Source: Rhodococcus sp. HNM0563
GTDB taxonomy: Bacteria; Actinomycetota; Actinomycetes; Mycobacteriales; Mycobacteriaceae
Length of the DNA: 64,000 nt
Assembly: GCF_012726195.1 (NCBI RefSeq)
Contig: NZ_JAASAF010000008.1
Location: 125,147-189,146, forward strand
Direction of reading: 5' to 3'
Shown here: positions 33,683 through 43,100 of the stretch, in pieces
Numbering within the stretch: the stretch's first letter is position 1
Layout: each line of letters begins with the position of its first letter
Position numbers and translations under genes: made by a program
Notes under the pieces: model-generated
What the model saw: only the letters and a program-made list of their open reading frames with translations
Told to the model about the DNA's origin: nothing
The model's database searches: none

Positions 33683-35299
33683 TCACTCCGCGATATGCAG
33701 CACGTTCGCGAGATGTGCGACGAGCGTCGTCATGCTTGCTCCGGGCCCGCGAAATCCCACATAGCCGTCGGGTCGTACCACGACGATCTCCGGGTGCGCA
33801 CCGAACCCGTACATCCGTGCTGCGTTGCCCCGCTCGTCGCGGAGTACCCGTCCGTCGGCGGCCTGGGCGAGGTCCGGTGTGAGAACGTACCCGCGCACCA
33901 GGCCTCCGAATCTGTCCGCGATGCCTTCGGCCAGGTCGGCCGACTCCTTCACGGCAGGCCCGGTGGGGGCCCACAACAACACAGTGTGGCCCGGGTGGCG
34001 CAGGAGGTCGTGCAGTCGCAGTGGTGCGGCCAGTGCATCCTGACGCAGCTCGCGAGCATCGGGCGCCCGATTGCCAGGGACGGGGCCACCACCATCTGTC
34101 GAGCCCCCGACGATCGGGCTGTTCCGGTAGTTCAGTAGCAGCTGGGCTTCCCTCAGAATGATTGTCTCCACGTCGGTCTCGCCGCTTCCGATACCCTCAC
34201 GTGCGTGACGCACGGTGCGACCCACTACGTCCTCGCCGATCGGCCGGCGTTCGACGTCGTAGCTCGCGAGCAGACCGTCGGCAGCATTTCCACTCACGGC
34301 GAGCGCGAGTTTCCAGCCGAGGTTGTACGCATCCTGAATTCCCGTGTTCATACCCTGTGCGCCCGTGGGCGGATGGATATGCGCGGCGTCGCCCGCAAGG
34401 AACACCCGCCCGGCGCCGTAACTATCCACGATCCGGTGGCTTATCCGAAACACCGACGACCACCGCATGTTTCGCGCGCGTGTGGGCTCCGGGGCCAGAC
34501 GATCCAGCACGGCCTGGATGTGGGCGAGAGTCGGCGGGTTCTTTCCCTCGAGGCCATGGGCAACCGCGCCGTCCCCTCTGGTGGTGGCCAGATCGGGTGC
34601 GACCAGCGACGATACGCGGTACCGCTGGTCGCCCGGTAGCGGGATGCACACCATCAGGTCAGACGTGGAACCGTTCTCCTGCGTCATTGCACGTACGGCA
34701 TATCCGGAGGGCAACGACCAATCCAGTTCGACATCGGCGAGCATGTACTCCTCGGGAAACGCGTCGCCCTCGAACGAGGATCCCAATCCTTTACGCGTCG
34801 CGCTGTGGGCCCCATCGCAGCCGACGAGATAGCGTGCCGACAGGTGCTCGGTGCCGTCCGTGCTGCGCAGGGCGGCGACGACGCCCCGTGAGGACTGCTC
34901 GAAGCCGGTGAGTTCGACGCCGTACCGCACCTTCGTGCCGCGTTCTGCCAGTGCCCTTCGGAGTACCTCTTCGGTCGCGTACTGCGGCATGCACGTGAAG
35001 CGATACGGCACATCGTCGGGCAGTTCGAGGTCGACTCGCATTGCCTCGTCGCCGTTGACGAACACGATCTGCCCGTGCATCGGAGTCGATAGATCGAGCG
35101 CGGGTCGGGCCACTCCCATCGCGTCCCACACTTCGAGAGTTCGAGGCTGGATCCCCACGGCCTTGGCGTAGTGCGTGGGTGTCTTCAATTTGTCGATGAC
35201 GACGACTGAGACGCCCCGGCGGCGAAGTTCGATTGCGGCTGTCAACCCGACGGGGCCGGCGCCGACGACCAGGACGGAAGTTTCACTGACCTCGGACAC
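33683..35299 (-). CDS. Class A FAD-dependent aromatic monooxygenase
   Basis: The product is 538 aa from a GTG that follows AAAGG. VLVVGAGPVGLTAAIELRRRG is the FAD-binding Rossmann start, LVGCDGAHSATRK the DG motif, and VFLAGDAAHIHPPTGAQGMN the GD motif that binds the FAD ribityl chain. The C-terminal thioredoxin-like domain (LRHPGHTVLLW, VVVRPDGYVGFRGPG) is typical of MhpA/PheA/TetX-like hydroxylases. These hydroxylate phenols or similar rings with NAD(P)H and O2. Substrate unknown. The AraC gene is divergent, 127 bp away. Confidence 0.85.
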   Translation of the reverse strand: MSEVSETSVLVVGAGPVGLTAAIELRRRGVSVVVIDKLKTPTHYAKAVGIQPRTLEVWDAMGVARPALDLSTPMHGQIVFVNGDEAMRVDLELPDDVPYRFTCMPQYATEEVLRRALAERGTKVRYGVELTGFEQSSRGVVAALRSTDGTEHLSARYLVGCDGAHSATRKGLGSSFEGDAFPEEYMLADVELDWSLPSGYAVRAMTQENGSTSDLMVCIPLPGDQRYRVSSLVAPDLATTRGDGAVAHGLEGKNPPTLAHIQAVLDRLAPEPTRARNMRWSSVFRISHRIVDSYGAGRVFLAGDAAHIHPPTGAQGMNTGIQDAYNLGWKLALAVSGNAADGLLASYDVERRPIGEDVVGRTVRHAREGIGSGETDVETIILREAQLLLNYRNSPIVGGSTDGGGPVPGNRAPDARELRQDALAAPLRLHDLLRHPGHTVLLWAPTGPAVKESADLAEGIADRFGGLVRGYVLTPDLAQAADGRVLRDERGNAARMYGFGAHPEIVVVRPDGYVGFRGPGASMTTLVAHLANVLHIAE

Positions 35300-35426
35300 G
35301 ATCGAGCCTTTCGGTCGAAGGGGTTCGGGCAATTGTCTCCCGCACGGCCGGTACTCGGGCCGGAATCGGCCGCGCCGACCGAGGGCGACATAATCGACCG
35401 CCGAGAGCTGGAAGCGAGGAGGAGTC

Positions 35427-36194
35427 GTGGAGACGAGGGCACTGCCGGTTTACGCCGCTGGAGAGATCGAGGTGCCGTTCGTGATCGCCGGTATGGACGA
35501 ACTCATCGGACGCGACACCCGTTTCGAGCCGCACTCGCATCCCACCCATGAGCTGTTGTGGAACGAGCGCGGCGCATCGAGCGCAACGATCGGCTCCCAG
35601 ACCTGGACCATCTCCCCGACGATCGGACTGTGGATCCCGGCGGGTCTGCTGCACTGGGGCATCATGCCGACGGGGACGTGGTATCGCACTGCGCATTTCG
35701 GTATCGACCATGCGCCGTCGCTGTCCGATGGCCCGGTGGCCGTCGAGATGACACCATTGCTGCGTCTGCTACTCGACCGCCTCGCCGACGATTCGCTCGA
35801 GCCTGCATCACGATCGTTGACGGAGAAAATGGTGATCGACGTGCTCGTCCCCGCTGAGCACGAGCTGCTGGTCCGGGTGCCTGCCTCACCGTTGCTGCGA
35901 CCCATCGTCGAAGCGATCGGCGAGGACCCCGGTGACCCGCGGACCCTGTCGGACTGGGCGACGGAACTCGGGGTCAGCCGCCGCACCGTCACACGTGCGT
36001 TCCGCGCGGAGACAGGCCTCAGCTTCGGCCGTTGGGTGGCGGCAGTGCGAGCGCAGCACGCGGTGATGCTCCTCGGACACGGCATCGAGCTGGGCGAAGT
36101 CGCAGAGCAGCTCGGGTATCGCTCGGCGAGCGCATTCGGTGCGGCGTTCAGGCGGGCCACGGGGGCGACACCGGCATCGTTCCGCGCGGGCTGA
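35427..36194 (+). CDS. AraC-family regulator
   Basis: The product is 255 aa from the GTG after AGGAGG. A cupin sensor (RFEPHSHPTHELLWNERG, IGLWIPAGLLHWG) is followed by two helix-turn-helix motifs (LSDWATELGVSRRTVTRAFR, LGEVAEQLGYRSASAFGAAF). It is divergent from the FAD monooxygenase and upstream of the iron ABC operon. It could control either one; the iron boxes at 36271-36293 lie after its stop. RipA of corynebacteria is an iron-linked AraC protein, but I see nothing that identifies this gene as its equivalent. Confidence 0.84.
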   Translation: METRALPVYAAGEIEVPFVIAGMDELIGRDTRFEPHSHPTHELLWNERGASSATIGSQTWTISPTIGLWIPAGLLHWGIMPTGTWYRTAHFGIDHAPSLSDGPVAVEMTPLLRLLLDRLADDSLEPASRSLTEKMVIDVLVPAEHELLVRVPASPLLRPIVEAIGEDPGDPRTLSDWATELGVSRRTVTRAFRAETGLSFGRWVAAVRAQHAVMLLGHGIELGEVAEQLGYRSASAFGAAFRRATGATPASFRAG

Positions 36195-36270
36195 ACGGGC
36201 GACGAGTCGTGACCCGATCGCGATAACCGGTGGCCCGATCGCGCGATTGCGTCTCAGGTCGGCAAACATT

Positions 36271-36293
36271 AGGTTTAGGCAAACCTCGCCTAA
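36271..36293. promoter_or_regulatory. Overlapping IdeR/DtxR-like iron boxes upstream of the siderophore ABC operon
   Basis: AGGTTTAGGCAAACCT (36271-36286) is a near dyad, and TTAGGC(N7)GCCTAA (36275-36293) a 19-bp dyad agreeing with about 13 of 19 iron-box positions. Overlapping dyads fit binding of two IdeR dimers on opposite faces, as known for DtxR-type regulators. It lies 54 bp before the binding-protein ATG. Confidence 0.65.
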
Positions 36294-36346
36294 CATCCGA
36301 TCTGTCCGGATGTGGGCACCCCCTGCACGAAAGCGAGTTCGTCCCC

Positions 36347-37381
36347 ATGCGTTCACAGCGCTTCCTGGCAGTGGCCGCCGCCGCGGTCGCCGTCACACTC
36401 GGCTTGTCGGCCTGTAGCTCCGACCCGGAAACCACCGAGAGCGACACCGGCACCACCTCCGGCGGATACCCGATCACCATCGAGCATGCCCTCGGCACCA
36501 CCACGCTCGAGCAGAAGCCGGAGCGCGTCGCCACCGTGCAGTGGGCCAACCACGAAGTGCCCCTCGCGCTCGGTGTCGTGCCGGTCGGTATGGCCGCCGC
36601 GAACTTCGGCGACGACGACGGCGACGGCATGCTGCCGTGGGTCGAGGAGAAGCTCGAGGAGCTCGGCGGCGAAACCCCGGTGCTGTTCGACGAGACGGAC
36701 GGCATCGATTTCGAAGCCGTGTCCGATACCGACCCCGACGTCATCCTCGCCGGCTACTCCGGACTCACGCAGGAGGACTACGACACCCTCAGCGAGATCG
36801 CTCCGGTCATCGCGTACCCCGAAGCCCCCTGGGCGACGGCATGGCGCGACATGATCGCGATCAACAGCGAGGGGATGGGGATGGCCGAAGAAGGCCAGGA
36901 TCTCATCGCGAGCCTCGAGAGCGAGATCGCCGACGAAGCCGCCTCTCACCCGGAACTCGAAGGCAAGGCGGCGATGTTCCTCACCCACGTAGACACCGCC
37001 GACCTGAGCCAGGTCAGCTTCTACACCGCCAACGACACGCGGGCCGCGTTCTTCGAAGACCTCGGACTCGCCACCCCGAAGAGCGTCGCTGACGCTTCCA
37101 CCGGCGACGAGTTCTCGCAGAAGGTCAGCGCCGAGCAGGTCGACGTGTTCGATGACGTCCAGATCATCGTCACCTACGGCGACCAGTCACTCGTCGACTC
37201 GTTGAAGGCAGACCCTCTGCTGTCGCAGATGCCCGCGGTCGCCAACGACTCGATCGTCTTCCTCGACGGCTCCGGCCCGCTCGGCACCGCCGCGAACCCG
37301 ACGCCGCTCGCCATCTCGTGGGTGCTCTCGGACTACGTGGAGATGCTCGCCGAAGCAGCAAGCAAGACCAACGCGGAGTGA
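36347..37381 (+). CDS. Iron-siderophore ABC transporter substrate-binding lipoprotein
   Basis: The product is 344 aa. MRSQRFLAVAAAAVAVTLGLSAC is a lipoprotein signal with lipobox LSAC. The binding-protein fold (ITIEHALGTTTLEQKPERVATV, VILAGYSGLTQEDYDTLSEIAPV) is FecB/FepB-like. It is the first gene of a four-gene uptake operon; its TGA overlaps the GTG of the first permease. An ATG far upstream at 36230 would read through the iron boxes and is rejected. Confidence 0.9.
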   Translation: MRSQRFLAVAAAAVAVTLGLSACSSDPETTESDTGTTSGGYPITIEHALGTTTLEQKPERVATVQWANHEVPLALGVVPVGMAAANFGDDDGDGMLPWVEEKLEELGGETPVLFDETDGIDFEAVSDTDPDVILAGYSGLTQEDYDTLSEIAPVIAYPEAPWATAWRDMIAINSEGMGMAEEGQDLIASLESEIADEAASHPELEGKAAMFLTHVDTADLSQVSFYTANDTRAAFFEDLGLATPKSVADASTGDEFSQKVSAEQVDVFDDVQIIVTYGDQSLVDSLKADPLLSQMPAVANDSIVFLDGSGPLGTAANPTPLAISWVLSDYVEMLAEAASKTNAE

Positions 37382-38421
37382 CCTCCGTACAACAAGCATC
37401 GACGCCGGGCGCCGCACTCTCGCGGCGCTCGGCGCTCGGCAACTCCGCGTGGCTCCTCGTTCTGCTCGGGGTGCTCGCGCTCCTCGTCGTTGCGTCGGTC
37501 ACCATCGGGTCGCGTGATGTGGAGTGGGCCGACATCGTCGCCGCGCTCGGCGGGTCGACCGACAACATCGGGCAGGGCGCCATCGCGAAGAGAATCCCGC
37601 GAACGGTGCTCGCACTTCTCGTCGGGGCGGCATTGGGACTCGCAGGTGCGGTGATGCAAGGCGTCACCCGAAACCCGTTGGCCGACCCCGGAATCCTCGG
37701 CGTCAACATGGGAGCGTCGCTCGCGGTGGTCGTAGGCATGGCCTGGTTCGGGCTGTGGACGCAGACCGCGATGCTGTGGGTCGCGATCTTCGGCGCAGGC
37801 GTGACCGCGGTGTTCGTCTACATGATCGGTTCGCTCGGCCGCGGCGGAGCGACACCGCTCAAACTCGCACTCGCCGGAGCCGCTACCGCGGCCGCCCTTT
37901 CGTCGTTCATCACCGCGATAATCCTTCCGCGCAACGACATCGCGGGGAACGTGCGCTCGTGGCAGATCGGCGGTGTGGGAGGCGCGACCTTCGACGTGAT
38001 CGGGCAGGCGATGCCGTTCCTGATCGCAGGATTCGTGATCTGCCTGCTGTCGGCGCGCAGCCTCAACTCCCTGGCCTTGGGTGACGAAATGGCCGCCGGG
38101 CTCGGCGAACGTGTCGCGCTCGCGCGAGGGCTCGCCTCGCTCGGAGCGGTGCTGCTGTGCGGCGCCGCGACCGCGATCGCCGGCCCCATCGCCTTCGTCG
38201 GTCTCGTCGTGCCGCACCTGTGCCGGCTCCTGATCGGCGTCGACAACCGGTGGCTGTTGCCCTTCTCCGCACTGGTCGGTGCCGCGCTGCTCACGGCCGC
38301 CGACGTCGTCGGCCGCATCGTCGCGCGACCCAGCGAGATCGACGTCGGCATCATCACCGCGCTCATCGGCGCACCGTTCTTCGTGTACATCGTCCGCCGG
38401 CAGAAACTCCGAGAACTGTGA
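37378..38421 (+). CDS. FecCD-type siderophore ABC permease, first subunit
   Basis: The product is 347 aa, from the GTG overlapping the preceding stop (GTGA). About nine to ten membrane segments carry RIPRTVLALLVGAALGLAGAVMQGV and TRNPLADPGILGVNMGASLAVV, the FecCD signature, and IAGPIAFVGLVVPHLCRLL, the ATPase-contact loop. With the second permease it forms the inner-membrane channel for a ferric siderophore. Confidence 0.92.
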   Translation: MTSVQQASTPGAALSRRSALGNSAWLLVLLGVLALLVVASVTIGSRDVEWADIVAALGGSTDNIGQGAIAKRIPRTVLALLVGAALGLAGAVMQGVTRNPLADPGILGVNMGASLAVVVGMAWFGLWTQTAMLWVAIFGAGVTAVFVYMIGSLGRGGATPLKLALAGAATAAALSSFITAIILPRNDIAGNVRSWQIGGVGGATFDVIGQAMPFLIAGFVICLLSARSLNSLALGDEMAAGLGERVALARGLASLGAVLLCGAATAIAGPIAFVGLVVPHLCRLLIGVDNRWLLPFSALVGAALLTAADVVGRIVARPSEIDVGIITALIGAPFFVYIVRRQKLREL

Positions 38422-39470
38422 CAGCCACACTCACCACCATCGAACCGGATGTCGACGAGGTCGCCGCGAGCCGAGTGCGCCGCGGACGACGTCGACGCAT
38501 CGTGATCGGAATCCTCGGCGCGCTCGTCCTCACCGCATTCGTCGCGAGCCTGATGTTCGGGAAGACGTTCTATCCGCCGTCCGACATCGTCCGCGTGATC
38601 CTCGGCGAAAACGTCCCCGGTGCGACGTTCACCGTCGGCCGACTCCGCCTGCCGCGCACTGTGCTCGCCGTGGTCGCGGGAGTGTGCTTCGGTCTGGGCG
38701 GCATCACCTTTCAGACGATGCTGCGCAATCCGCTCGCGAGTCCCGACATCATCGGGATCAGTGCCGGGGCGAGCGCCGCTGCCGCGTTCGGGATCATCGT
38801 GCTCGGTCTCGGCAGTACTCAGGTGTCGATCTTCGCGATCGTCGCGGGGCTCGGCGTGGCGCTGTTGATCTATGCGCTGTCGTATCGAGGCGGTGTCGCG
38901 GGGACGCGGCTGATCCTCATCGGCATCGGCATCGCAGCCATGCTCGACAGCGTCACCTCGTATCTGCTGAGCACCGCAGCCGCATGGGATCTGCAGGAGA
39001 CCATGCGCTGGTTGACCGGCAGCCTCAACGGTGCAACGTGGGGCGCGACCGTGCCCGTGATCGTCGCACTCGCGATTCTCGGTCCGGTGCTGTTGGCGCA
39101 GACCCGCAACCTGTCGGTAATCCAGCTCGGCGACGAGGCCGCGCAGGCACTCGGTGTGCGCGTCGAGCGCACACGCATAGTGGCGATCGTCGCCGCCGTC
39201 GGACTCATCGCGTTCGCCACCGCGGCAGCCGGACCGATCGCGTTCGTCGCATTCCTCGCCGGTCCGATCGCCGCGCGCATCGTGGGGCAGGGTACGTCGC
39301 TGTTCGTCCCGGCGGCGCTCGTAGGTGCGTTGCTGGTCCTCGTCGCCGACTTCGTGGGCCAGTACGCATTCGGTACCCGCTACCCGGTGGGCGTCGTGAC
39401 CGGCGCCCTCGGAGCACCGTACCTCGTCTACCTGATCATTCGCTCCAATCGAGCGGGAGGCTCGCTGTGA
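38418..39470 (+). CDS. FecCD-type siderophore ABC permease, second subunit
   Basis: The product is 350 aa from the GTG overlapping the first permease's TGA. RLPRTVLAVVAGVCFGLGGI, LRNPLASPDIIGISAGASAAAAF and AAAGPIAFVAFLAGPIAARI are FecCD signatures; the two permeases differ clearly, so they are a heterodimer. An N-terminal cytoplasmic segment rich in Arg (RVRRGRRRR) precedes helix 1. Confidence 0.92.
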   Translation: MTATLTTIEPDVDEVAASRVRRGRRRRIVIGILGALVLTAFVASLMFGKTFYPPSDIVRVILGENVPGATFTVGRLRLPRTVLAVVAGVCFGLGGITFQTMLRNPLASPDIIGISAGASAAAAFGIIVLGLGSTQVSIFAIVAGLGVALLIYALSYRGGVAGTRLILIGIGIAAMLDSVTSYLLSTAAAWDLQETMRWLTGSLNGATWGATVPVIVALAILGPVLLAQTRNLSVIQLGDEAAQALGVRVERTRIVAIVAAVGLIAFATAAAGPIAFVAFLAGPIAARIVGQGTSLFVPAALVGALLVLVADFVGQYAFGTRYPVGVVTGALGAPYLVYLIIRSNRAGGSL

Positions 39471-40270
39471 CCGCATCGCACACTTTGACGGTCGAGAATC
39501 TGGAACTCGGCTACGGTAACCGGACGGTCGTCGAGAACCTGGATCTCGACGTACCTTCCGGGATGATCACATGCATCGTCGGCGCAAATGCGTGCGGCAA
39601 ATCGACGCTACTGCGGTCGATGTCGCGACTGCTCGCGCCGCGCGGCGGGCATGTATTGCTCGACGGCAAGGACGTCCACAAGCTGCCTGCGAAGAAGCTC
39701 GCTCGTACTATGGGCCTGCTGCCGCAGTCGCCGATAGCTCCGGAGGGGATCGTCGTCGCGGATCTCGTCGGACGCGGCAGGCATCCGCATCAGCGGGTCT
39801 TGTCGAGGTGGAGTCGCGAGGACGACGCCGCCGTCGCCGATGCGCTCGCCGCCACGAATACCACCGAACTTGCCGAACGCGCCGTCGACGAATTGTCGGG
39901 TGGCCAGCGTCAACGGGTGTGGATCGCGATGGCCCTCGCGCAGCAGACCGACGTGCTGCTGCTCGACGAACCCACTACCTTCCTCGATGTGAGTCATCAG
40001 GTGGAGGTGCTGGACCTGCTCACCGACCTCAATCGTGACCGCGGCACGACGATCGTCATGGTGCTGCACGATCTCAACCTCGCCGCCCGTTACGCCGACT
40101 ACCTCGTCGCGATCGCAGACGGGCGGCTCTATGCGGCGGGTGATCCGTCGGACGTGCTCACGAGTGAGACCGTCGCCGCGGTGTTCGGGCTCGACAGCCG
40201 CGTGATCGAGGACCCTGTCTCCGGAAAGCCGCTGGTGCTGCCGGTCGGGCGACATCACGTGAGTATTTGA
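39467..40270 (+). CDS. Siderophore ABC transporter ATP-binding protein (FecE/FepC type)
   Basis: The product is 267 aa from a GTG overlapping the previous stop. Walker A is GANACGKSTLL, the signature LSGGQRQRVWIAMAL, Walker B DVLLLDEPTTFLD, and the switch histidine is in VLHDLNLAARY. Three successive overlaps of four bases couple the whole operon (binding protein, two permeases, ATPase). The transcript ends at the palindrome at 40272-40301. Confidence 0.93.
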   Translation: MTASHTLTVENLELGYGNRTVVENLDLDVPSGMITCIVGANACGKSTLLRSMSRLLAPRGGHVLLDGKDVHKLPAKKLARTMGLLPQSPIAPEGIVVADLVGRGRHPHQRVLSRWSREDDAAVADALAATNTTELAERAVDELSGGQRQRVWIAMALAQQTDVLLLDEPTTFLDVSHQVEVLDLLTDLNRDRGTTIVMVLHDLNLAARYADYLVAIADGRLYAAGDPSDVLTSETVAAVFGLDSRVIEDPVSGKPLVLPVGRHHVSI

Positions 40271-40271
40271 A

Positions 40272-40301
40272 AAGTGGGGATCCGGGCCCGGATCCCCACT
40301 T
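40272..40301. terminator. Perfect 30-bp palindrome ending the siderophore ABC operon
   Basis: AAGTGGGGATCCGGG is followed without a spacer by its exact complement, CCCGGATCCCCACTT. It begins two bases after the ABC operon stop and ends six bases before the stop of the convergent small gene, so it likely terminates both. There is no T-run. Confidence 0.75.
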
Positions 40302-40307
40302 CGGGTA

Positions 40308-40556
40308 TCAGCTGTATGCGTTCTTGATCGCGTCGAGTGCGGTGGTGCACGGGACGTCGGCTTCGCGCAACGCGTCGACGACGTCTGCCTGATCTGCCAG
40401 AAGGCTGTTCGCAGCGACCGCCCAGGTCACTTTGCCGGGCTCGAACTTGCGGGTGGGAACCCACCCTCGCTGCGGAGCCAGCTCGCGCAAGGTGCTCCAG
40501 TGGGCGACCTCGGTCGCGTCCGGACGTCCGATGAACAGCAACTGCTGGTGTGCCAC
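40308..40556 (-). CDS. Small protein after efeB, unknown (possibly BRCT-like)
   Basis: The product is 82 aa from a GTG preceded by AAAGGGG; an upstream ATG exists but lacks that site. The order beta (HQQLLFIGRP), helix (DATEVAHWSTLRELAPQRGW), strand (KVTWAVAANS), helix (QADVVDALREADVPCTTALD) and helix resembles a BRCT-like fold, but the match is too weak for a firm call. It lies 122 bp downstream of efeB on the same strand. Confidence 0.55.
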   Translation of the reverse strand: MAHQQLLFIGRPDATEVAHWSTLRELAPQRGWVPTRKFEPGKVTWAVAANSLLADQADVVDALREADVPCTTALDAIKNAYS

Positions 40557-40678
40557 GATGAACCCCTTTGTTCTACATGCCTCGTCAGGGGTGTCGTTCA
40601 CTGTGTTCTTTTCGTTACATTGCGCTCGGACGAAATTTGTGCCCTGGGTCAGGACTCGGGGAATGCCTGGGCCGCAGG

Positions 40679-41920
40679 TCAGGCCTCGAAGAGTGTCTGG
40701 CCCCAGTAACCGTTCTCACCGGGACCGGGCGGGCACGCGAACACTGCCGATCCGACGTGCTGGATGTATTCGTTGAGAGCGTCGGACCGGGCAAGCGCGA
40801 GTTGCATCGGCACGAACTGGGTCTGTGGGTCGCGACAGAAGGCGATGAAGAACAAGCCGGCATCGAGATGGCCGAAGCCGTCGGACCCGTCGGTGAAGTT
40901 GTAGCCGCGACGCAGGATCTCGATGCCACCGAGATGTTGCGCCGACGCGAGCCGGACGTGCGCGGTGGTGGGGATGAACGGCCCGTCGGGACCGTTGGAT
41001 TCGAGATCGAGTTCGTCGAACTCGTGGGTCTTCCCGAGCGGTGCACCCTCTCTCTTGTCGCGCCCGATGACCGCTTCCTGCTCGCCGAGCACCGCACGAT
41101 CCCACTGTTCGATGAGCATCCGGATGCGTCGCGCAACAAGATACGTGCCGCCGCCGAGCCAAGGCTGATCGTCTGCTGGTGCGACCCATACCGACCGGTC
41201 GAGTGCGGCAGGATCCTCGGCTTTGAGGTTGTTCGTTCCGTCCTTGAATCCGAACAGGTTCCGCGGTGTCGTCTGCGATGTCGACGTCGACGAGGTCCGC
41301 CCGAAACCGAGTTGCGACCAGCGCACCGATGCAGTTCCGAACGCGACGCGCGCGAGATTGCGGATTGCATGCACCGCGACCTGCGGGTCGTCGGCGCAGG
41401 CCTGGACGGCGATGTCGCCGCCGCCACGCGTCGGGTCGAGATTGTCGGCCGGGAAGTGCGGGAGGTCTTCGAGTGCTGTGGGTCTGAGGTGGGCGAGCCC
41501 GAACCGGTCGTCGAACAGGGACGGGCCGAATCCGATGGTGAGTGTGAGGTGGGATGGGCCGAGGTCGAGTGCTTCACCGGTATCGCTCGGTGGGTGATAG
41601 GCGCCGTCGCCCGTCGCGCCGTCCTCCGTGGCCTCGCGGCCGGCGGTCATCCGGTCGGCCATCTCGGTCCACGTCTTCAAGAGCGCGATCAACGCGTCAC
41701 GGTTATCGGTGGTGACATCGAACGCAACGAAATGCAAGCGGTCCTGCGCCGGAGTGACCACCCCGGCCTGATGCGCCCCTCGAAACGCGACGATGGGGTC
41801 GGTCGTGTCGGATTCGGGTGCGGTGGCTCTGCCGATCACCGCACCCGTTCCTGCGAGCACCGCTCCGGCCCCCACCGCGCCGAACAGTCGGCGGCGGGAG
41901 ATCCCCGGGTTCTCGGTCAT
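40679..41920 (-). CDS. efeB: EfeB, Tat-exported DyP-type haem peroxidase/deferrochelatase
   Basis: The product is 413 aa. The Tat signal (SRRRLFGAVGAG, residues 8-19) implies export. The DyP signature GFKDGTNN lies at 224-231, with D227 the catalytic aspartate. The family oxidises Fe2+ or haem with peroxide; in EfeUOB systems it supplies ferric iron for uptake at acidic pH. Its ATG overlaps the stop of efeO (ATGA), so they are coupled. Confidence 0.92.
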   Translation of the reverse strand: MTENPGISRRRLFGAVGAGAVLAGTGAVIGRATAPESDTTDPIVAFRGAHQAGVVTPAQDRLHFVAFDVTTDNRDALIALLKTWTEMADRMTAGREATEDGATGDGAYHPPSDTGEALDLGPSHLTLTIGFGPSLFDDRFGLAHLRPTALEDLPHFPADNLDPTRGGGDIAVQACADDPQVAVHAIRNLARVAFGTASVRWSQLGFGRTSSTSTSQTTPRNLFGFKDGTNNLKAEDPAALDRSVWVAPADDQPWLGGGTYLVARRIRMLIEQWDRAVLGEQEAVIGRDKREGAPLGKTHEFDELDLESNGPDGPFIPTTAHVRLASAQHLGGIEILRRGYNFTDGSDGFGHLDAGLFFIAFCRDPQTQFVPMQLALARSDALNEYIQHVGSAVFACPPGPGENGYWGQTLFEA

Positions 41921-43056
41921 TGCCCCGATGCCTCCGCAACAACGCCCTGAACCTTGCTGACCTCAGCGGACAGTGCGTCGAGCAAGCGGGACAGTTCTTG
42001 ACGCTGCGGTTCGGTCACCGTGTCGTAGGAGACGAACCCTTCGCCTTCCCGATACTGCTGCAAGGCTGCATCGAGGTCGGCGAACCGACTGTCGATCACC
42101 GGTCCGAGTTCTGGATCCTGCTCGTCGAGGACCGGACGCAGAGCGGCGATCGCAGCCTGCGAGCCGTCGACATTGGCCTGGAAATCATAGAGGTCGGTGT
42201 GGGAGAAGATGTCCTCCTCACCGGTGATCTTCGACGTGGAGATCTCGTCGAGTAGGCCCTGTGCGTCGCCGGCGATGCGGGTGGGATCGATCGTGTAGTC
42301 CTCTGCATTCACCAGGTTCGCGAGCTCCTGGATGTCGACCACGAGCTGATCGGCAATGGCGTTGGTGTCGGGCTGGAGTCCGTCGACCCACAGGTCCTTC
42401 TCGATGCGGTGGAAGCCCGTCCAATCCTGACCGGGTTCGAGGTCGGCCTCGCGTAGGTCCAGGCGCGGATCGAGGTCGCCGAAGCTTTCGGCCTCGGGCT
42501 CGATGCGTTCGTAATATGTGCGGGTCAGGGGGAACATCCGCTTGGCTTCGTCGACATTGCCGGCTTCGACCGCGGCGACGAACTCGCCGGTGGTGGTCAC
42601 CAACGCCTCGGCCTGGCTTCGGATGTAGCGGCGGTAGCCGTCGGCGGCTTCGGCGAGTTTCCCGTCGGCGTCGCTTGCCGCCTGGGAGTCTCCGGTGACG
42701 GTGAACGGCTGGCGGACACCATCGCCCACCATGCCCGGCCGGCACGAAAGCTCGTATTCACCGGCTTCGGGGATGCTGACGATGAGCTGCCGAGTCAGGC
42801 CCGGGCCGATGTTCTCGACCTCACCGAGCGCGCGGTCGCCCGTGGCGAACACGTAGAACTCGGTGACCTTGGTGCCGTTGTTGGTGATAGCGAACGTCGA
42901 ATGGCCGGTGACGGCCTCCTCGGTCGATACGTCGCAGGACGTGTCGGTGGCCGTCACCGTGATCGCCTCGGCGTCGGACGACGCTTTCTCCGTGCATCCG
43001 GCGAGGACCAACGGAAGCAGGGCGGCAGCCCCGGCGCAGTAGAGGGAACGACGCAT
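41917..43056 (-). CDS. efeO: EfeO, iron-binding lipoprotein of the EfeUOB system
   Basis: The product is 379 aa. The lipobox LAGC anchors it outside the membrane. An N-terminal cupredoxin-like domain (SDAEAITVTATDTSCDVS, YVFATGDRALGEVENIGPG) precedes the helical M75 imelysin-like domain with DWTGFHRIEKDLWVDG (HxxE motif) and YRRYIRSQAEALV. EfeO delivers iron to EfeU. It lies 44 bp downstream of efeU. The start is the ATG just before the lipobox signal; a 149-codon upstream extension reads antisense to efeU. Confidence 0.92.
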   Translation of the reverse strand: MRRSLYCAGAAALLPLVLAGCTEKASSDAEAITVTATDTSCDVSTEEAVTGHSTFAITNNGTKVTEFYVFATGDRALGEVENIGPGLTRQLIVSIPEAGEYELSCRPGMVGDGVRQPFTVTGDSQAASDADGKLAEAADGYRRYIRSQAEALVTTTGEFVAAVEAGNVDEAKRMFPLTRTYYERIEPEAESFGDLDPRLDLREADLEPGQDWTGFHRIEKDLWVDGLQPDTNAIADQLVVDIQELANLVNAEDYTIDPTRIAGDAQGLLDEISTSKITGEEDIFSHTDLYDFQANVDGSQAAIAALRPVLDEQDPELGPVIDSRFADLDAALQQYREGEGFVSYDTVTEPQRQELSRLLDALSAEVSKVQGVVAEASGQ

Positions 43057-43100
43057 ATTCGTACCTTTCGAGCGAGCGCACACGGATCGCGGACGCGAAA

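Noticed and set aside
37333-39476. Long minus-strand frames opposite the siderophore permeases
   Set aside because: They are antisense to well-supported FecCD genes, are low-complexity and His/Arg-rich, and reflect GC-rich codon bias.
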